64,000 nucleotides of DNA from Litchfieldella anticariensis FP35 = DSM 16096. GTDB taxonomy: Bacteria > Pseudomonadota > Gammaproteobacteria > Pseudomonadales > Halomonadaceae. This document shows positions 1-9,870 of the stretch, piece by piece. A model generated the notes under the pieces. That model was not told the origin of the DNA, did no database searches, and was given only the letters and a program-made list of their open reading frames with translations. The stretch spans positions 309,462 to 373,461 of the forward strand of contig NZ_KE332388.1 in assembly GCF_000409775.1 (NCBI RefSeq). Reading direction: 5' to 3'. The position numbers and the translations under genes are program-made. Within the stretch, counting starts at the first letter, position 1; every line of letters starts with the position of its first letter.

Positions 1-1702
1 TCTGCTCCCAGAAGCAGTCGACGGACTCGACCTGTGGCAGATGCGCGAAGTTGTAGAAAGGTGCAGGCGAAGATGTGGCCCACTCCAGGGTACGTCCATC
101 CCAGGGGTCGCCGGTGACATCCGCGTACTTGCGGCGGTCACGGATGCTGACATAGAACTGGATCACAGTGCAGGCGATACCCAGCATGATGATGACGGCA
201 CCCACCCAGGCCAGGATCATCCACGACTGCCACTCGGGGTTCTCATAGGACTGCATACGACGTACGGCACCGAAGAAGCTCAGTACGTAGAGCGGCATGA
301 AGGCCAGGTAGAAACCGACCAGCCAGCACCAGAAGGAGCGCTTGCCCCATTTTTCGTCGAGCTTGAAGCCGAAGGCCTTCGGGAACCAGTAGGTCAAGCC
401 CGCCAGCATGCCGAATACCACGCCGCCGATGATCACGTTATGGAAGTGCGCGATGACGAACAGGCTGTTGTGCAACACGAAGTTGGCCGCCGGCACCGCC
501 AGCATCACCCCGGTCATGCCGCCCAGGGTGAAGGTAATGATGAAGCCCAGCGTCCACAGCACCGGCGAGGAGAGCTCGAGGCTGCCGCGATACATGGTGA
601 ACAGCCAGTTGAAGACCTTCACCCCGGTGGGAATGGCGATGATCATCGTCATGATGCCGAAGAAGGCATTGACGTTGGCCCCCGCTCCCATGGTGAAGAA
701 ATGGTGCAACCAGACGATGAACGACAACAGGGTGATGCATACGGTCGCCCAGACCATGGTGTTGTAACCGAACAGGCGCTTGCGAGCGAAGGTCGCGATG
801 ACTTCGGAGAACACGCCGAACGCCGGCAGGATGAGGATGTATACCTCCGGGTGACCCCAGGCCCAGATGAGGTTGACGTACATCATCATGTTGCCGCCGA
901 AATCGTTGGTAAAGAAGTGCATCCCCAGGTAACGATCCAGCGTCAACAGGGCAATGGTCACCGTCAGTATCGGGAAGGACGCGATGATCAGAACGTTGGC
1001 GCACAGCGAGGTCCAGGTGAAGATCGGCATGCGGAACAACGTCATGCCCTTGGTGCGCATCTTCAGGATGGTCACGAAGAAGTTGATACCGGTGAGCGTC
1101 GTGCCGATCCCCGATATCTGCAATGCCCATATCCAGTAGTCGACTCCGACCCCGGGACTGTACTCGATTCCCGATAGCGGGGCATAAGCCAGCCAGCCGG
1201 TCTTGGCGAATTCCCCGACGAACAAGGAGATGTTGACCAGGAGCGCGCCGGCCACGAACAACCAGAAGCTCAGGTTGTTGAGGAACGGAAAGGCAACGTC
1301 GCGGGCGCCGATCTGCAACGGCACTACCAGGTTCATCAGACCGATGACCATGGGCATGGCGACGAAGAAGATCATGATCACGCCGTGGGCGGTGAAGATC
1401 TGGTCATAGTGTTCAGGAGGCAGATACCCCGCCGAGCCGGCAGATGCCATGGCCAGTTGGGTACGCATCATGATGGCATCGGCGAAGCCTCTGAGCAGCA
1501 TCACCAGCGCCACGATGAAGTACATGATGCCGAGCTTCTTGTGGTCGACGGAGGTGAACCACTCGCTCCACAACCAGTTCCACTTGCGGAAATAAGTCAG
1601 GGCACCGAATAGGGCAAGACCGCCGATGGCGGCGACGATTCCCACCGCCACCAGGATCGGCTCGTGATAGGGAATCGCTTCTAAGCTGAGTTTTCCGAAC
1701 AT
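1..1702 (-). CDS. cyoB: Cytochrome o ubiquinol oxidase subunit I (3' part outside window)
   Basis: Catalytic heme-copper subunit of the cytochrome bo3 quinol oxidase, which oxidises ubiquinol and reduces oxygen to water while pumping protons across the inner membrane. The reverse strand reads as a polytopic protein starting [15 protein letters not shown]. It carries the expected metal ligands: HGVIMIFF (low-spin heme), [12 protein letters not shown] (Cu-B His and cross-linked Tyr), the HHFF pair, and the IAHFHNV His pair. About 567 codons are present; the family has about 660, so the C-terminus lies left of the window. The start lies four bases after the cyoA stop, indicating one cyoABCD-type operon. 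Identity is very secure. Confidence 0.96.
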   Translation of the reverse strand, partial: MFGKLSLEAIPYHEPILVAVGIVAAIGGLALFGALTYFRKWNWLWSEWFTSVDHKKLGIMYFIVALVMLLRGFADAIMMRTQLAMASAGSAGYLPPEHYDQIFTAHGVIMIFFVAMPMVIGLMNLVVPLQIGARDVAFPFLNNLSFWLFVAGALLVNISLFVGEFAKTGWLAYAPLSGIEYSPGVGVDYWIWALQISGIGTTLTGINFFVTILKMRTKGMTLFRMPIFTWTSLCANVLIIASFPILTVTIALLTLDRYLGMHFFTNDFGGNMMMYVNLIWAWGHPEVYILILPAFGVFSEVIATFARKRLFGYNTMVWATVCITLLSFIVWLHHFFTMGAGANVNAFFGIMTMIIAIPTGVKVFNWLFTMYRGSLELSSPVLWTLGFIITFTLGGMTGVMLAVPAANFVLHNSLFVIAHFHNVIIGGVVFGMLAGLTYWFPKAFGFKLDEKWGKRSFWCWLVGFYLAFMPLYVLSFFGAVRRMQSYENPEWQSWMILAWVGAVIIMLGIACTVIQFYVSIRDRRKYADVTGDPWDGRTLEWATSSPAPFYNFAHLPQVESVDCFWEQ

Positions 1703-1706
1703 GATG

Positions 1707-2624
1707 TTACTCCGCTGCCTCCGCGCTCATGAGCATCTCACCATGGCCACCATGCATGTCGTCATGCCCGGAACCGGAGTGGAAACTCTTGATGATGCTT
1801 TCGTAAAGACCAGGGGATACCTGGGAAAAGTACTCGACCGGATGGTCCTCGCTAGGCTGCGCCAAGACGTCGTACCCATCGGGGAAGGTCAGCGTGTCGG
1901 GCGACTGGCGCACCTGCTCGACCCAGGCATCGAATTCCTGCTGTGAGGTGGCATGCGCCTCGAAGGTCATGCCCGAGAACCCTGCCCCACTGTAGTTGGT
2001 CGACCGGCCAGGATAGGTGCCTTCCTCGTTGGCGATCAGGTGAACGTCGTTGTCCATCCCTGCCATGGCATAGATCTGGCTGCCCAAGTCTGGAATGAAG
2101 AAGGCATTCATCACCGACCCCGAACTCACCCGGAAATGCACCGGCATATCGGTTGGGAAGGCGATCTCGTTGACGGTGGCGATGCCCTGCTCGGGATAGA
2201 TGAACAGCCACTTCCAATCCAGCGACACAGCTTGAATCTCGAGTGCTTCTCCCTCCTCCTCGGCCAGAGGCTTGTGGGGATCCAGGCTATGCGAGGTGTA
2301 CCAGGTCAATGCCGCCAGGAAGGCGATGATCACACAAGGAATGAGCCAAACGACGGCCTCGATCCGAGTGGAGTGCGCCCACTCGGGATGGTAGGCAGCC
2401 TCTTTGTTGCCTCGACGGTAACGCCAGGCAAAAAGCAGTGTCATCACGATCACGGGAATGACGACGATTTGCATCAAGCCAAAGGCGGTCAGGATCAGAG
2501 TGCGCTGCTCGACGCCGATCTGGCCCTTGGGATCCAGTAGCGCCGAACTACAGCCGCCAAGCAGCAAGGGCAGCGATAGCAACAGCAAGACGCCGAGCAC
2601 ACGCAGGCAGGGTGTTCTTCTCAT
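1707..2624 (-). CDS. cyoA: Cytochrome o ubiquinol oxidase subunit II, lipoprotein
   Basis: Periplasm-exposed subunit II of the bo3 quinol oxidase, 305 residues. A lipobox (LLLGGCSS, Cys about residue 25) marks a lipoprotein signal peptide. Two transmembrane helices follow (about 40-65 and 90-110), then a cupredoxin domain. As in E. coli CyoA, the cupredoxin lacks the Cu-A cysteine/methionine ligand set, which separates quinol from cytochrome c oxidases. The stretch [19 protein letters not shown] and the following YSGAGFSGM motif are typical. The C-terminus is a His/Gly/Met-rich tail ([11 protein letters not shown]), possibly metal-binding. It is the first gene of the operon, immediately before cyoB. 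Confidence 0.96.
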   Translation of the reverse strand: MRRTPCLRVLGVLLLLSLPLLLGGCSSALLDPKGQIGVEQRTLILTAFGLMQIVVIPVIVMTLLFAWRYRRGNKEAAYHPEWAHSTRIEAVVWLIPCVIIAFLAALTWYTSHSLDPHKPLAEEEGEALEIQAVSLDWKWLFIYPEQGIATVNEIAFPTDMPVHFRVSSGSVMNAFFIPDLGSQIYAMAGMDNDVHLIANEEGTYPGRSTNYSGAGFSGMTFEAHATSQQEFDAWVEQVRQSPDTLTFPDGYDVLAQPSEDHPVEYFSQVSPGLYESIIKSFHSGSGHDDMHGGHGEMLMSAEAAE

Positions 2625-2865
2625 GTACGACCTCGTCAGGGCTGGAGGCAGGGTATTGTGAATATGCTACTAATAAGCAAGCTAACGAGCGCAACAAACA
2701 CCCCCCTTGGAATCGGTCGCTTCGCCCCTCTGAAGAGGTGAAGTTGCTCCGAGAGGAGTACGTCGAAAGCTTGAGCTGCCATAAGCAGCATCTCGAGCCA
2801 CACGGTCGAGCATCAGTCCGGCCGCGGAGGCGGAATTGTCGGCATGGGATGCCATGATGGGAAGA

Positions 2866-2895
2866 GGCGTTTTGTCGCAGGGCGTTTTGTCGCAG
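2866..2895. repeat. Perfect 15-bp tandem direct repeat
   Basis: GGCGTTTTGTCGCAG occurs twice back to back (2866-2880, 2881-2895), upstream of cyoA. It could be a pair of regulator half-sites or a replication-slippage product; nothing else in the window shares it as far as I can see. Confidence 0.6.
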
Positions 2896-2960
2896 ATAGT
2901 CCGTTATCCTTCGACAAGGACAGCAATTGCAGCCATACCATCGTGAACGATTCGCAAAAA

Positions 2961-2990
2961 CGACGGGGCGGCTCTTCAGCCGCCCCGTCG
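2961..2990 (-). terminator. Rho-independent terminator of the CBS-BON gene
   Basis: A perfect 13-bp GC-rich stem (2961-2973 with 2978-2990) with a 4-base loop. On the minus strand it is followed by TTTTTGCGAA (complement of 2951-2960). It lies 26 bases past the stop of the minus-strand CBS-BON gene. Confidence 0.85.
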
Positions 2991-3015
2991 TTCTTGCTCT
3001 GGTGAACGAGTGAAA

Positions 3016-3711
3016 TCAGACGCTACTCATGCCCAGCGGCAAGAAGCCCAGATTGTTTTCCACCCGCTTGACACCGGGGGTATTCTCGGCGGCAACCTCC
3101 GCCGCACTCTTTTCATCCTGGGATTCCACCAGGCCCCATAGCTGCACGACGCCGTCCTGCACGATGACATTGACGCGATCGAACGTCAGCCCGGTGTTGT
3201 CGTTGATCTCCTTGAGGATAGCATCGCGGATTTCACGATCGTCCACCGTCATCTGGGCGCCGGCATCCGGGGTGGTTGCCACGAAGCCCCGCAGCAGGTT
3301 GGCGCGACTGACAATACCCACCAATCGACCATCGCGAACCACCGGTACGCGCTTGATATGGTGCTTCTCGAGCAGCGTCGCGATCTTGTACAAGGGCTCA
3401 TCCTCGCCCACTACCACCAACTCGGTAGTCATGATCTCGTGTGCCTTGCGACCATGGGTCTTGACGTAGTCGCTGGCCCGGCTCTCACCGGCAAAGATCG
3501 ACCTCAACCACCATGACTGGCGCTTGTCGGTCTCGTTCTCCACGCGACGCATCAGATCGCCCTCGCTGACGATACCCAACACATTGTGGTCGGTATCGAC
3601 CACCGGCACAGCACTGATACGGTGCTCGAGCAACAGTCGGGCGATCTCTCGCACCTCGGTATCGGGCGTTACCGTAATGACGTTGGGGGTCATGACGTCT
3701 ACAGCTTGCAT
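3016..3711 (-). CDS. CBS-pair and BON domain protein
   Basis: A cytosolic protein of 231 residues with two CBS motifs (about 1-60, starting MQAVDVMTPNVITV, and about 92-145, starting AHEIMTTELVVVGED). A BON domain follows (about 155-220, ending in GVKRVENNLGFLP). CBS pairs usually sense adenosyl nucleotides and BON domains contact phospholipid; the specific target is unknown. I chose the ATG at 3711 because it is preceded by GGGAGA at good spacing and begins at the CBS domain. The open frame extends 78 codons further upstream (to 3945), but that part is not domain-like. The gene is divergent from the methyltransferase at 3958 and has its own terminator. Confidence 0.85.
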   Translation of the reverse strand: MQAVDVMTPNVITVTPDTEVREIARLLLEHRISAVPVVDTDHNVLGIVSEGDLMRRVENETDKRQSWWLRSIFAGESRASDYVKTHGRKAHEIMTTELVVVGEDEPLYKIATLLEKHHIKRVPVVRDGRLVGIVSRANLLRGFVATTPDAGAQMTVDDREIRDAILKEINDNTGLTFDRVNVIVQDGVVQLWGLVESQDEKSAAEVAAENTPGVKRVENNLGFLPLGMSSV

Positions 3712-3957
3712 GGCGATGTCTCCCGGTGATCGTCGCGACAAAGCGACCGGACAATGGCATGGGCAGCGCACGGCGGCGACCTCAATTCCGCTCCTGTTTA
3801 TCAATCTAGCAAGACGTTCGACGATCCACCTTGATCGAGGACAGTTTTTTGAAGGAAAGGCGAAGTTTCGCCATTTCAAGTATTTGCCCTTTCCCAGTGC
3901 TCCCCGGTGACCTAGAGTGGAGAAAACGTCTTCATATTCGGACAAAGGGTGTGGTCT

Positions 3958-4560
3958 ATGGATTTTCAGTCGCGCACGTCAGAGAAGCCCGAGCCATCCC
4001 AGCGTAACCAGTGGTCGCTGTTCGCAAGAAACTTCTTCAAACACCCCAGGATGCTGGGTTCGATCATCCCGAGTTCCCCTTTTCTCGTCAGGCGGCTACT
4101 GGACCAGGTCGACTGGGCTCGTGCCCGTGTGATCGTCGAATACGGCCCCGGTGTGGGCACCATTACCCGCGAGATCCTACGCCGCATGCATCCCGACGCG
4201 CTACTCGTGGTGGTGGAAACCAATCAGGACTTCGTGGCTTTCCTGCACGACTCTCTCCCCGATCCTCGGCTACAAGTGGTTCATGGTTCGGCAGCCGACA
4301 TTTGCGATACTCTCGTCGAGCGCGAACTCGAGAGTGCCGATTACGTGATCGCGGGAATTCCCTTCAGCACCATGCCGACACCCATCTGTGAGGCGGTGCT
4401 GCGCAGCACCCATCAGGTACTATCCCCTAGCGGGGCCTTGCTGATCTATCAGTTCTCACCCAAGGTATTGCCGCATCTCCAGAATGTATTCTCGGAAGTC
4501 CGGCATGGTTTCGAGCCACTCAACGTTTTGCCGGCACAGCTCTATTACTGCGTGCCCTGA
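3958..4560 (+). CDS. SAM-dependent methyltransferase, phospholipid N-methyltransferase (PmtA)-like
   Basis: A 200-residue class I methyltransferase. The SAM-binding motif I is VIVEYGPGVGTITREIL (about 58-74), followed by an acidic motif II (VVVETNQDF) and AGIPFSTMPTP in the motif IV position. This arrangement matches the COG3963 PmtA group, which methylates phosphatidylethanolamine at the membrane; rRNA adenine dimethylases share the fold and are the main alternative. The ATG at 3958 sits eight bases after AAAGGG; an in-frame GTG at 3949 overlaps that ribosome site and is less likely. The gene stands alone, convergent with the hydrolase gene. Confidence 0.7.
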   Translation: MDFQSRTSEKPEPSQRNQWSLFARNFFKHPRMLGSIIPSSPFLVRRLLDQVDWARARVIVEYGPGVGTITREILRRMHPDALLVVVETNQDFVAFLHDSLPDPRLQVVHGSAADICDTLVERELESADYVIAGIPFSTMPTPICEAVLRSTHQVLSPSGALLIYQFSPKVLPHLQNVFSEVRHGFEPLNVLPAQLYYCVP

Positions 4561-4575
4561 GAAACGCAACTGGCA

Positions 4576-5403
4576 TCACAACAGCTCGGCTAACAGAAAC
4601 CGCTCGATTCTTTCCATCCGTTCACGATGCACCTCTGACCGGTCCATGAATGGATGATCATAGCTTTCTCCATCAATTACCGTAGCACCCCGCTTCTCGG
4701 CCTCGACACGCAGTTCACGGGTCATGCCGGCATTCAGCACCGAGTCCTGTTGACCGGTGATGACCAGCAGCCGGCTGGCATCGTCAGGGAGATGTTCGAC
4801 CGGATCGATGCGGCGCGGACAGCCGAAAGGGGAAAAGCGGCTGGGGCTGGCATCGATCACCGCACGATCGAAATCGACACCGCTGCCAATCACATTCATC
4901 ATCACCGCCCCGCCCAGGGAAGTCCCATACAGCCGCGCGCTCGGATAGCGCTCGTTGAGCGCGGCGACAATCTCCTTGTAGTCCTCGATGATGGCATTGA
5001 TCCGTCGGCGTCCTTGTGAGTTGCCATAGCCACGATAGTCGAATACATAGGTATCGAAGCCGGCAGCGGCGAAATCGCCCAGATGCTGGATCATCATGTC
5101 GGCTACCATGGCATTGCCCATGGCCATCAGTACGTAGCCACGCGGCTTGCCTTTCTCGCTCAGATTGTCGTAAGCAGCATAGCGGTAGCCGGCCAGTCGC
5201 TTATTGTCGCCCGTAACGAAGGTTGTCACTTCCACGTGCTCGAGCCCGGCTACCCGCGCCGGGTCGGGTGATGGCGCCATCCGGCTCCACTGCCAGAAGC
5301 AGAAACGTTCCTTGATTACCCCGCATACGGTAGCCTCACGATCGACGGCTTGCGCCTGGGATGACAGGGCCAGAATGACGATCGCCATGAGAGCCCGGCT
5401 CAC
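4576..5403 (-). CDS. Exported alpha/beta-hydrolase
   Basis: A 275-residue alpha/beta-hydrolase with an N-terminal signal peptide (hydrophobic AIVILALSSQAQA, cleavage about residue 19), so probably periplasmic. The nucleophile elbow is GTSLGG (Ser162), preceded by the typical YVFDYRGYGNSQG strand; the catalytic His is probably in SYDHPF near the C-terminus. The start is GTG at 5403, directly abutting the deoR stop (5404-5406), which implies cotranscription with deoR; an ATG five codons in is possible. The substrate is unknown. The pairing with a nucleoside regulator is suggestive but may be accidental. Confidence 0.75.
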   Translation of the reverse strand: MSRALMAIVILALSSQAQAVDREATVCGVIKERFCFWQWSRMAPSPDPARVAGLEHVEVTTFVTGDNKRLAGYRYAAYDNLSEKGKPRGYVLMAMGNAMVADMMIQHLGDFAAAGFDTYVFDYRGYGNSQGRRRINAIIEDYKEIVAALNERYPSARLYGTSLGGAVMMNVIGSGVDFDRAVIDASPSRFSPFGCPRRIDPVEHLPDDASRLLVITGQQDSVLNAGMTRELRVEAEKRGATVIDGESYDHPFMDRSEVHRERMERIERFLLAELL

Positions 5404-6177
5404 TCAAGCCACCATGATGCGAGGCAACGTCGTGTCGTCCGATGGCCGGCGGCTCAAACGCTCGCCGACACCACCATTGGTGACGACGACATCGAATTCA
5501 TCGAGCTGCGCGAAGTAAGCCGGACGAATGACGCCGAACTTGCTGTCGTCGGCAACCAGAATGCGCTTGCCGGCGGCTTCGATGGCTGCCCGCTTGGGAG
5601 CCACCTCATGGAAGTGGAAGCAGCTCACCCCTCGCTCGACATGGACTCCCGCCGCCGAAATGAACGCCTTGTTGATCCCCAACCGCTGAATCGCCCCGGC
5701 CATGTCGTCACTGCCAAAAGACTGCGAGCTCGAATGATAGAGCCCGCCGAGCAGTACCAGTCGCACATGAGGTAACCGACTGACGGCATTGGCAACGTTC
5801 AGCGCGTAAGTCACCACCGTCAGTGTCTTGTCACCAGCCAGGGAAGACACCAATGGCATCAAGGTGGTGCCGCAATCGACGAACAGCGTGTCACCATCCT
5901 CGATGAAAGCTTCCGCACACTGACACAGGCGCTGCTTGGCCAGATAGTGGCTATCCCGTTGCTCATCAAGATTGTAGGCAGGGGCATATTGCGGGTTGTC
6001 GGCCATCACCAGCCGCCCACCAAGCAGTGTCATGGTCCCTTCACTTGCGACCACATCACGGCGAATGGTCATTTCCGAGACACCACACAGACGTGCCGCT
6101 TCGGATAGATGAATGGTTCCACCGCGACTCAGGGCCTCCTGCAGACGCGCCAAGCGCATGGCGCTACGGCTGTTCAT
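5404..6177 (-). CDS. deoR: DeoR-family transcriptional repressor of nucleoside catabolism
   Basis: A 257-residue DeoR protein. The N-terminal helix-turn-helix is at about 18-45 (LSEAARLCGVSEMTIRRDV); the DeoRC sugar-phosphate sensor domain (about 75-235) includes FVDCGTTLMPL and VADDSKFG. In E. coli DeoR binds deoxyribose-5-phosphate and represses the deo genes and nupG. The gene is divergent from nupC-deoCABD-cdd, and a near-consensus DeoR operator lies between them (6327-6342), supporting both local repression and autoregulation. The ATG at 6177 begins right before the helix-turn-helix. Confidence 0.9.
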   Translation of the reverse strand: MNSRSAMRLARLQEALSRGGTIHLSEAARLCGVSEMTIRRDVVASEGTMTLLGGRLVMADNPQYAPAYNLDEQRDSHYLAKQRLCQCAEAFIEDGDTLFVDCGTTLMPLVSSLAGDKTLTVVTYALNVANAVSRLPHVRLVLLGGLYHSSSQSFGSDDMAGAIQRLGINKAFISAAGVHVERGVSCFHFHEVAPKRAAIEAAGKRILVADDSKFGVIRPAYFAQLDEFDVVVTNGGVGERLSRRPSDDTTLPRIMVA

Positions 6178-6326
6178 GGCCTTGCCCTCTCATTTCGCTG
6201 CCCTCTCGACACAACCCTATGCCCATCAATTGCTTGCCTTTTCATGCTGCGCCACTCAACGGGGAATATCCACCCATGGGCAATACAAGGGATAGGCAGA
6301 CCCGAATGCTTAGTCGAGCCACAAAA

Positions 6327-6357
6327 TGTTAGAAATATAACACTTGATGTTATATTT
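6327..6357. promoter_or_regulatory. Putative DeoR operator upstream of nupC
   Basis: TGTTAGAAATATAACA (6327-6342) matches the E. coli deo operator palindrome (TGTTAGAATTCTAACA) at 14 of 16 positions. It overlaps a second dyad, AAATATAACA (6333-6342) and TGTTATATTT (6348-6357) around CTTGA, which may be a second binding register. The site is about 80 bases before the nupC start and in the divergent region with deoR. Confidence 0.7.
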
Positions 6358-6423
6358 TTCACTTCACAGAGATCGAGTGCCCGAGGCGAACCGGGCAAAC
6401 AATGACAAACAACGAGGTTCCCC

Positions 6424-7698
6424 ATGACCATCATCATGAGCTTGGTAGGGATGGCGACGCTGATCCTTATCGCCATCATCTTCTCCTACAATCGGCGCGC
6501 CATTCGGCTGCGCACCGTGGCAGGCGCCTTCGCCATCCAGGCAGGCATCGGCGCTTTCGTGCTCTATGTGCCCTTCGGCCAGGCAGTACTCAAGGCCATT
6601 TCCGACGGGGTCAGTCAGGTGGTGGCCTACGCCAACGACGGTGTCGGCTTCCTGTTCGGTGGGCTGGTCGATAACGAACAGATAGGCTTCGTGTTCGCCA
6701 TCAATGTCCTGCCGGTGATCATCTTCTTCTCGTCGCTGATCGCGGTGCTCTATTACCTGGGCATCATGCAGTGGATCATTCGCCTATTGGGTGGGGCGCT
6801 ACAAAAGGCACTGGGCACCTCGCGCACCGAGTCGCTGTCGGCCACCGCCAATATCTTCGTTGGCCAGACCGAAGCCCCGCTGGTGGTACGCCCCTTTATC
6901 GCCAACATGACATCATCGCAACTGTTTGCCGTGATGTGTGGTGGCCTGGCGTCGGTGGCCGGCTCGGTACTGGCAGGTTATGCGGCGCTCGGCATTCCCA
7001 TGGAGTACTTGGTCGCCGCCTCCTTCATGGCGGCACCTGGTGGTCTGTTGTTCGCCAAGCTGATCATGCCCGAAACCGATACCCCCGATGACGACATCGC
7101 CCATGCCAGAGAGCGCATCGAGGAAGAAGACCATCCCACCAATGTGATCGATGCCGCAGCGGCCGGTGCCTCTTCAGGCCTCAGACTCGCGGCCAACGTG
7201 GGCGCCATGCTGTTGGCCTTCATTGGCCTGATCGCCTTGATCAACGGCATCCTGGGCGGTGTCGGCGGCTGGTTCGGCATGGAAAACCTGAGTCTCGAGA
7301 TGCTGCTCGGTTGGCTGTTCGCCCCGCTGGCCTTCCTGCTTGGAATTCCTTGGGAGGAAGCGACACTGGCCGGCTCCTTCATCGGCCAGAAGCTGGTGGT
7401 CAACGAGTTCGTGGCCTACATCAACCTGGCCCCTTACATCGACGGTGAACAGATGGTGGCAGCGACCGGAGAGGCGATGACACCGCATACCGCAGCGATA
7501 CTCTCCTTCGCGCTGTGTGGCTTCGCCAACCTGTCATCCATCGCCATCCTGTTGGGCGGCCTGGGCAGCATCGCCCCCAGCCGCCGTCACGATATCGCCC
7601 GTTATGGCATCAAGGCCGTACTGGCCGGGACGCTGTCCAACCTGATGTCGGCGACGATCGCCGGGTTCTTCATTGCCCTGACCGCCTCGGGCGGCTGA
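6424..7698 (+). CDS. nupC: Concentrative nucleoside transporter (NupC/CNT family)
   Basis: A 424-residue inner-membrane cation-coupled nucleoside importer. The CNT signature [13 protein letters not shown] is present (about 147-159), as is the second conserved segment NEFVAYINL. Multiple hydrophobic helices are present throughout. A charged loop (about 215-240, [22 protein letters not shown]) is somewhat longer than in E. coli NupC (400 residues). It is the first gene of the operon; the ATG at 6424 follows ACGAGG at eight bases. It supplies deoxynucleosides and ribonucleosides to the deo enzymes encoded downstream. Confidence 0.93.
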   Translation: MTIIMSLVGMATLILIAIIFSYNRRAIRLRTVAGAFAIQAGIGAFVLYVPFGQAVLKAISDGVSQVVAYANDGVGFLFGGLVDNEQIGFVFAINVLPVIIFFSSLIAVLYYLGIMQWIIRLLGGALQKALGTSRTESLSATANIFVGQTEAPLVVRPFIANMTSSQLFAVMCGGLASVAGSVLAGYAALGIPMEYLVAASFMAAPGGLLFAKLIMPETDTPDDDIAHARERIEEEDHPTNVIDAAAAGASSGLRLAANVGAMLLAFIGLIALINGILGGVGGWFGMENLSLEMLLGWLFAPLAFLLGIPWEEATLAGSFIGQKLVVNEFVAYINLAPYIDGEQMVAATGEAMTPHTAAILSFALCGFANLSSIAILLGGLGSIAPSRRHDIARYGIKAVLAGTLSNLMSATIAGFFIALTASGG

Positions 7699-7750
7699 CA
7701 CTTGATACATCACCCCACTCACGCCAAGCTCATTAACAGTGGTAACAGCC

Positions 7751-8527
7751 ATGACCGATTTGCAGCATGCCGCACGCCAGGCCCTGGCGATGATGGATCT
7801 GACCAGCCTCAACGACGACGACAGCGATGCGCGTATCGTTGCACTGTGTCGCCAGGCGAAAACACCAGTGGGCTCTCCCGCTGCGATCTGCATCTATCCG
7901 CCATTCATTGCCAGGGCGCGGAGCGAACTCGAGTTGCTGGGGCTCGGCGGTATTGTAAAAATCGCCACCGTCACCAATTTTCCTCACGGTGATGACGACA
8001 TCGACCAGGCCGTCCACGAGACGCGCGAAGCCGTGGCCTTGGGCGCCGATGAGATCGACGTGGTCTTCCCCTATCATGCGTTGATGGCTGGCGATACGAC
8101 CATGGGCCAAGCGTTGGTCGAGGCCTGTAAGGCGGCCTGTGGCGGGCGCCCGCTCAAGGTGATTCTGGAAACCGGTGAATTGAAACAACCCAAGTTGATC
8201 CGCCAGGCCAGCGAGCTGGCCATCGCCGGTGGCGCCGACTTCCTCAAGACTTCCACCGGCAAGGTCGAGGTCAACGCGACCCTGGAGGCTGCCGAGATCA
8301 TGCTGAGCACTATCCGCGACAGTGGCCGAGACGTCGGCTTCAAAGCCGCCGGTGGCGTGCGCACCGCCGAGGAGGCCAAGGCCTATCTCGACCTCGCCAC
8401 CCGGCTGATGGGAGAAACCTGGCTCACCCCGGCACACTTCCGCTTTGGTGCCTCGGGACTACTTGGCAACCTGCTCGCCACTCTAGGAGTCGAAGCGGGT
8501 ACGCGCCCGACATCGGGAGGCTACTGA
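7751..8527 (+). CDS. deoC: Deoxyribose-phosphate aldolase
   Basis: Cleaves 2-deoxyribose-5-phosphate to glyceraldehyde-3-phosphate and acetaldehyde, the last step of deoxynucleoside breakdown. The protein has 258 residues, as in E. coli (259). The Schiff-base lysine is in DFLKTSTGK (Lys166), the second active-site lysine is in [10 protein letters not shown] (Lys198), and the Asp relay is in [11 protein letters not shown] use the ATG at 7751; the open frame starts four codons earlier at a GTG without ribosome site. Its TGA overlaps the deoA ATG by one base, indicating translational coupling. Confidence 0.95.
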   Translation: MTDLQHAARQALAMMDLTSLNDDDSDARIVALCRQAKTPVGSPAAICIYPPFIARARSELELLGLGGIVKIATVTNFPHGDDDIDQAVHETREAVALGADEIDVVFPYHALMAGDTTMGQALVEACKAACGGRPLKVILETGELKQPKLIRQASELAIAGGADFLKTSTGKVEVNATLEAAEIMLSTIRDSGRDVGFKAAGGVRTAEEAKAYLDLATRLMGETWLTPAHFRFGASGLLGNLLATLGVEAGTRPTSGGY

Positions 8528-9870
8528 TGTTGCCGCAGGAGATCATTCGCCGTAAACGCGACGGCCAGGTGCTCAGCGGCGAGCAGATCCGCCAATTCGT
8601 CGCCGGCATTGCCGATGACAGCATTGGCGACGGCCAGATCGGCGCCTTCGCCATGGCAGTATTCCTCAACGGCATGAATGCTGACGAAGCAGTGGCGCTG
8701 ACCACGACTATCCGCGACTCCGGCGAAGTGCTCGATTGGCGCGGGCTAGACCTGCCTGGCCCGGTACTCGACAAGCACTCCACTGGTGGTGTGGGCGATG
8801 TGGTATCGCTAGTGCTCGGCCCCTGGGTCGCCGCCTGTGGCGGCCACGTACCGATGATCTCCGGGCGTGGCCTGGGTCATACCGGCGGCACCCTCGACAA
8901 GCTGGAGTCGATTCCCGGTTATGATGTCTCACCGGACAACGCCACCTTCCGCCGCCTGGTCAGAGATGCCGGAGTGGCGATCATCGGCCAGACCGGTAAC
9001 CTGGCCACCGCTGACAAGCGCTTTTATAGCATTCGTGACGTCACCGCCACCGTGGAGTCCATTCCCCTGATCGTGGCCTCGATCCTTGGCAAGAAACTGG
9101 CCTGTGGCCTCGAGGCACTGGTCATGGATGTCAAGGCCGGTAGCGGCGCTTTCATGCCTACCGATGCCGCCTCACGAGAATTGGCCGAGGCCATCGTCAC
9201 TGTCGCCAATGGTGCCGGCACCCCAACCACGGCACTGCTAACCGACATGAACCAGGTGCTGGCAAGCTGTGCCGGCAACGCCCTGGAAGTCCACGAGGCC
9301 ACAACGCTACTGACCGGTGAACGTCATGACGGGCGCCTGTTCGAAGTCACTCGCACACTGGCGGTCGAGATGCTGCTTGCGGGAGGGTTGGCTGATTCAC
9401 GCGAAGCGGCACTCGAACGGCTCGATTCGGCACTAAGTTCTGGCGCTGCCGCTGAACGTTTCGAGCGCATGGTCGCTGGGCTCGGAGGGCCTGGGGACTT
9501 TCTCGCTCACCGTGAACGCTATTTACCCCAGGCACCCATCGTGCGCGCGGTGCATGCCAACCAGCCAGGACATGTCCAAGCCATGGACACTCGGGCACTG
9601 GGCATGGCGGTAGTCGAACTCGGCGGCGGCCGCCTGAAGTCCGGTGCCACCATCGACCACGCCGTAGGGTTGGCTCACGTCGCTGCCATTGGAGAGGCCG
9701 TGGACAGCGAACGGCCACTAGCGTTGGTGCATGCCCGCACCGAAGCCGATGCCGAGCGTGCTGCCCAACAGATACATGACACCTTCGTCATCAGCGATTC
9801 CAGGGCAACGCCCCCGACTCTGGTTCACGATGTAATTCGTCCTATTACCCATGCTGGGGAGGCCATATGA
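8527..9870 (+). CDS. deoA: Thymidine phosphorylase
   Basis: Reversibly phosphorolyses thymidine and deoxyuridine to the free base and 2-deoxyribose-1-phosphate. It is 447 residues, close to the E. coli enzyme (440). The phosphate-binding signature [10 protein letters not shown] (Lys83-His84-Ser85) and the [16 protein letters not shown] motif are present. The ATG overlaps the deoC stop and its own stop overlaps the deoB ATG by four bases, so three genes are tightly coupled. Confidence 0.95.
   Translation: MLPQEIIRRKRDGQVLSGEQIRQFVAGIADDSIGDGQIGAFAMAVFLNGMNADEAVALTTTIRDSGEVLDWRGLDLPGPVLDKHSTGGVGDVVSLVLGPWVAACGGHVPMISGRGLGHTGGTLDKLESIPGYDVSPDNATFRRLVRDAGVAIIGQTGNLATADKRFYSIRDVTATVESIPLIVASILGKKLACGLEALVMDVKAGSGAFMPTDAASRELAEAIVTVANGAGTPTTALLTDMNQVLASCAGNALEVHEATTLLTGERHDGRLFEVTRTLAVEMLLAGGLADSREAALERLDSALSSGAAAERFERMVAGLGGPGDFLAHRERYLPQAPIVRAVHANQPGHVQAMDTRALGMAVVELGGGRLKSGATIDHAVGLAHVAAIGEAVDSERPLALVHARTEADAERAAQQIHDTFVISDSRATPPTLVHDVIRPITHAGEAI

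Larger units (their letters stand above)
2625..3015. other. Intergenic region: cyo leader and convergent-side terminator
   Basis: This 391-base stretch separates cyoA (start 2624) from the CBS-BON gene, both on the minus strand. It should hold the cyo promoter; I see no clear sigma-70 boxes. It contains a 15-bp perfect tandem repeat (2866-2895) and a strong hairpin terminator (2961-2990) serving the CBS-BON gene. No convincing small gene was found in either strand. Confidence 0.6.

Noticed and set aside
41..1177. Long plus-strand open frame over cyoB (and a second minus-strand frame at 438-1130)
   Set aside because: Low-complexity, His/Asp/Arg-rich translations lying opposite or out of frame with the clearly conserved cyoB; shadows of a GC-rich gene.
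3712..3945. 78-codon upstream extension of the CBS-BON gene
   Set aside because: The extension is not CBS-like, contains no ribosome site near its ATG, and a strong ribosome site precedes the internal ATG at 3711.
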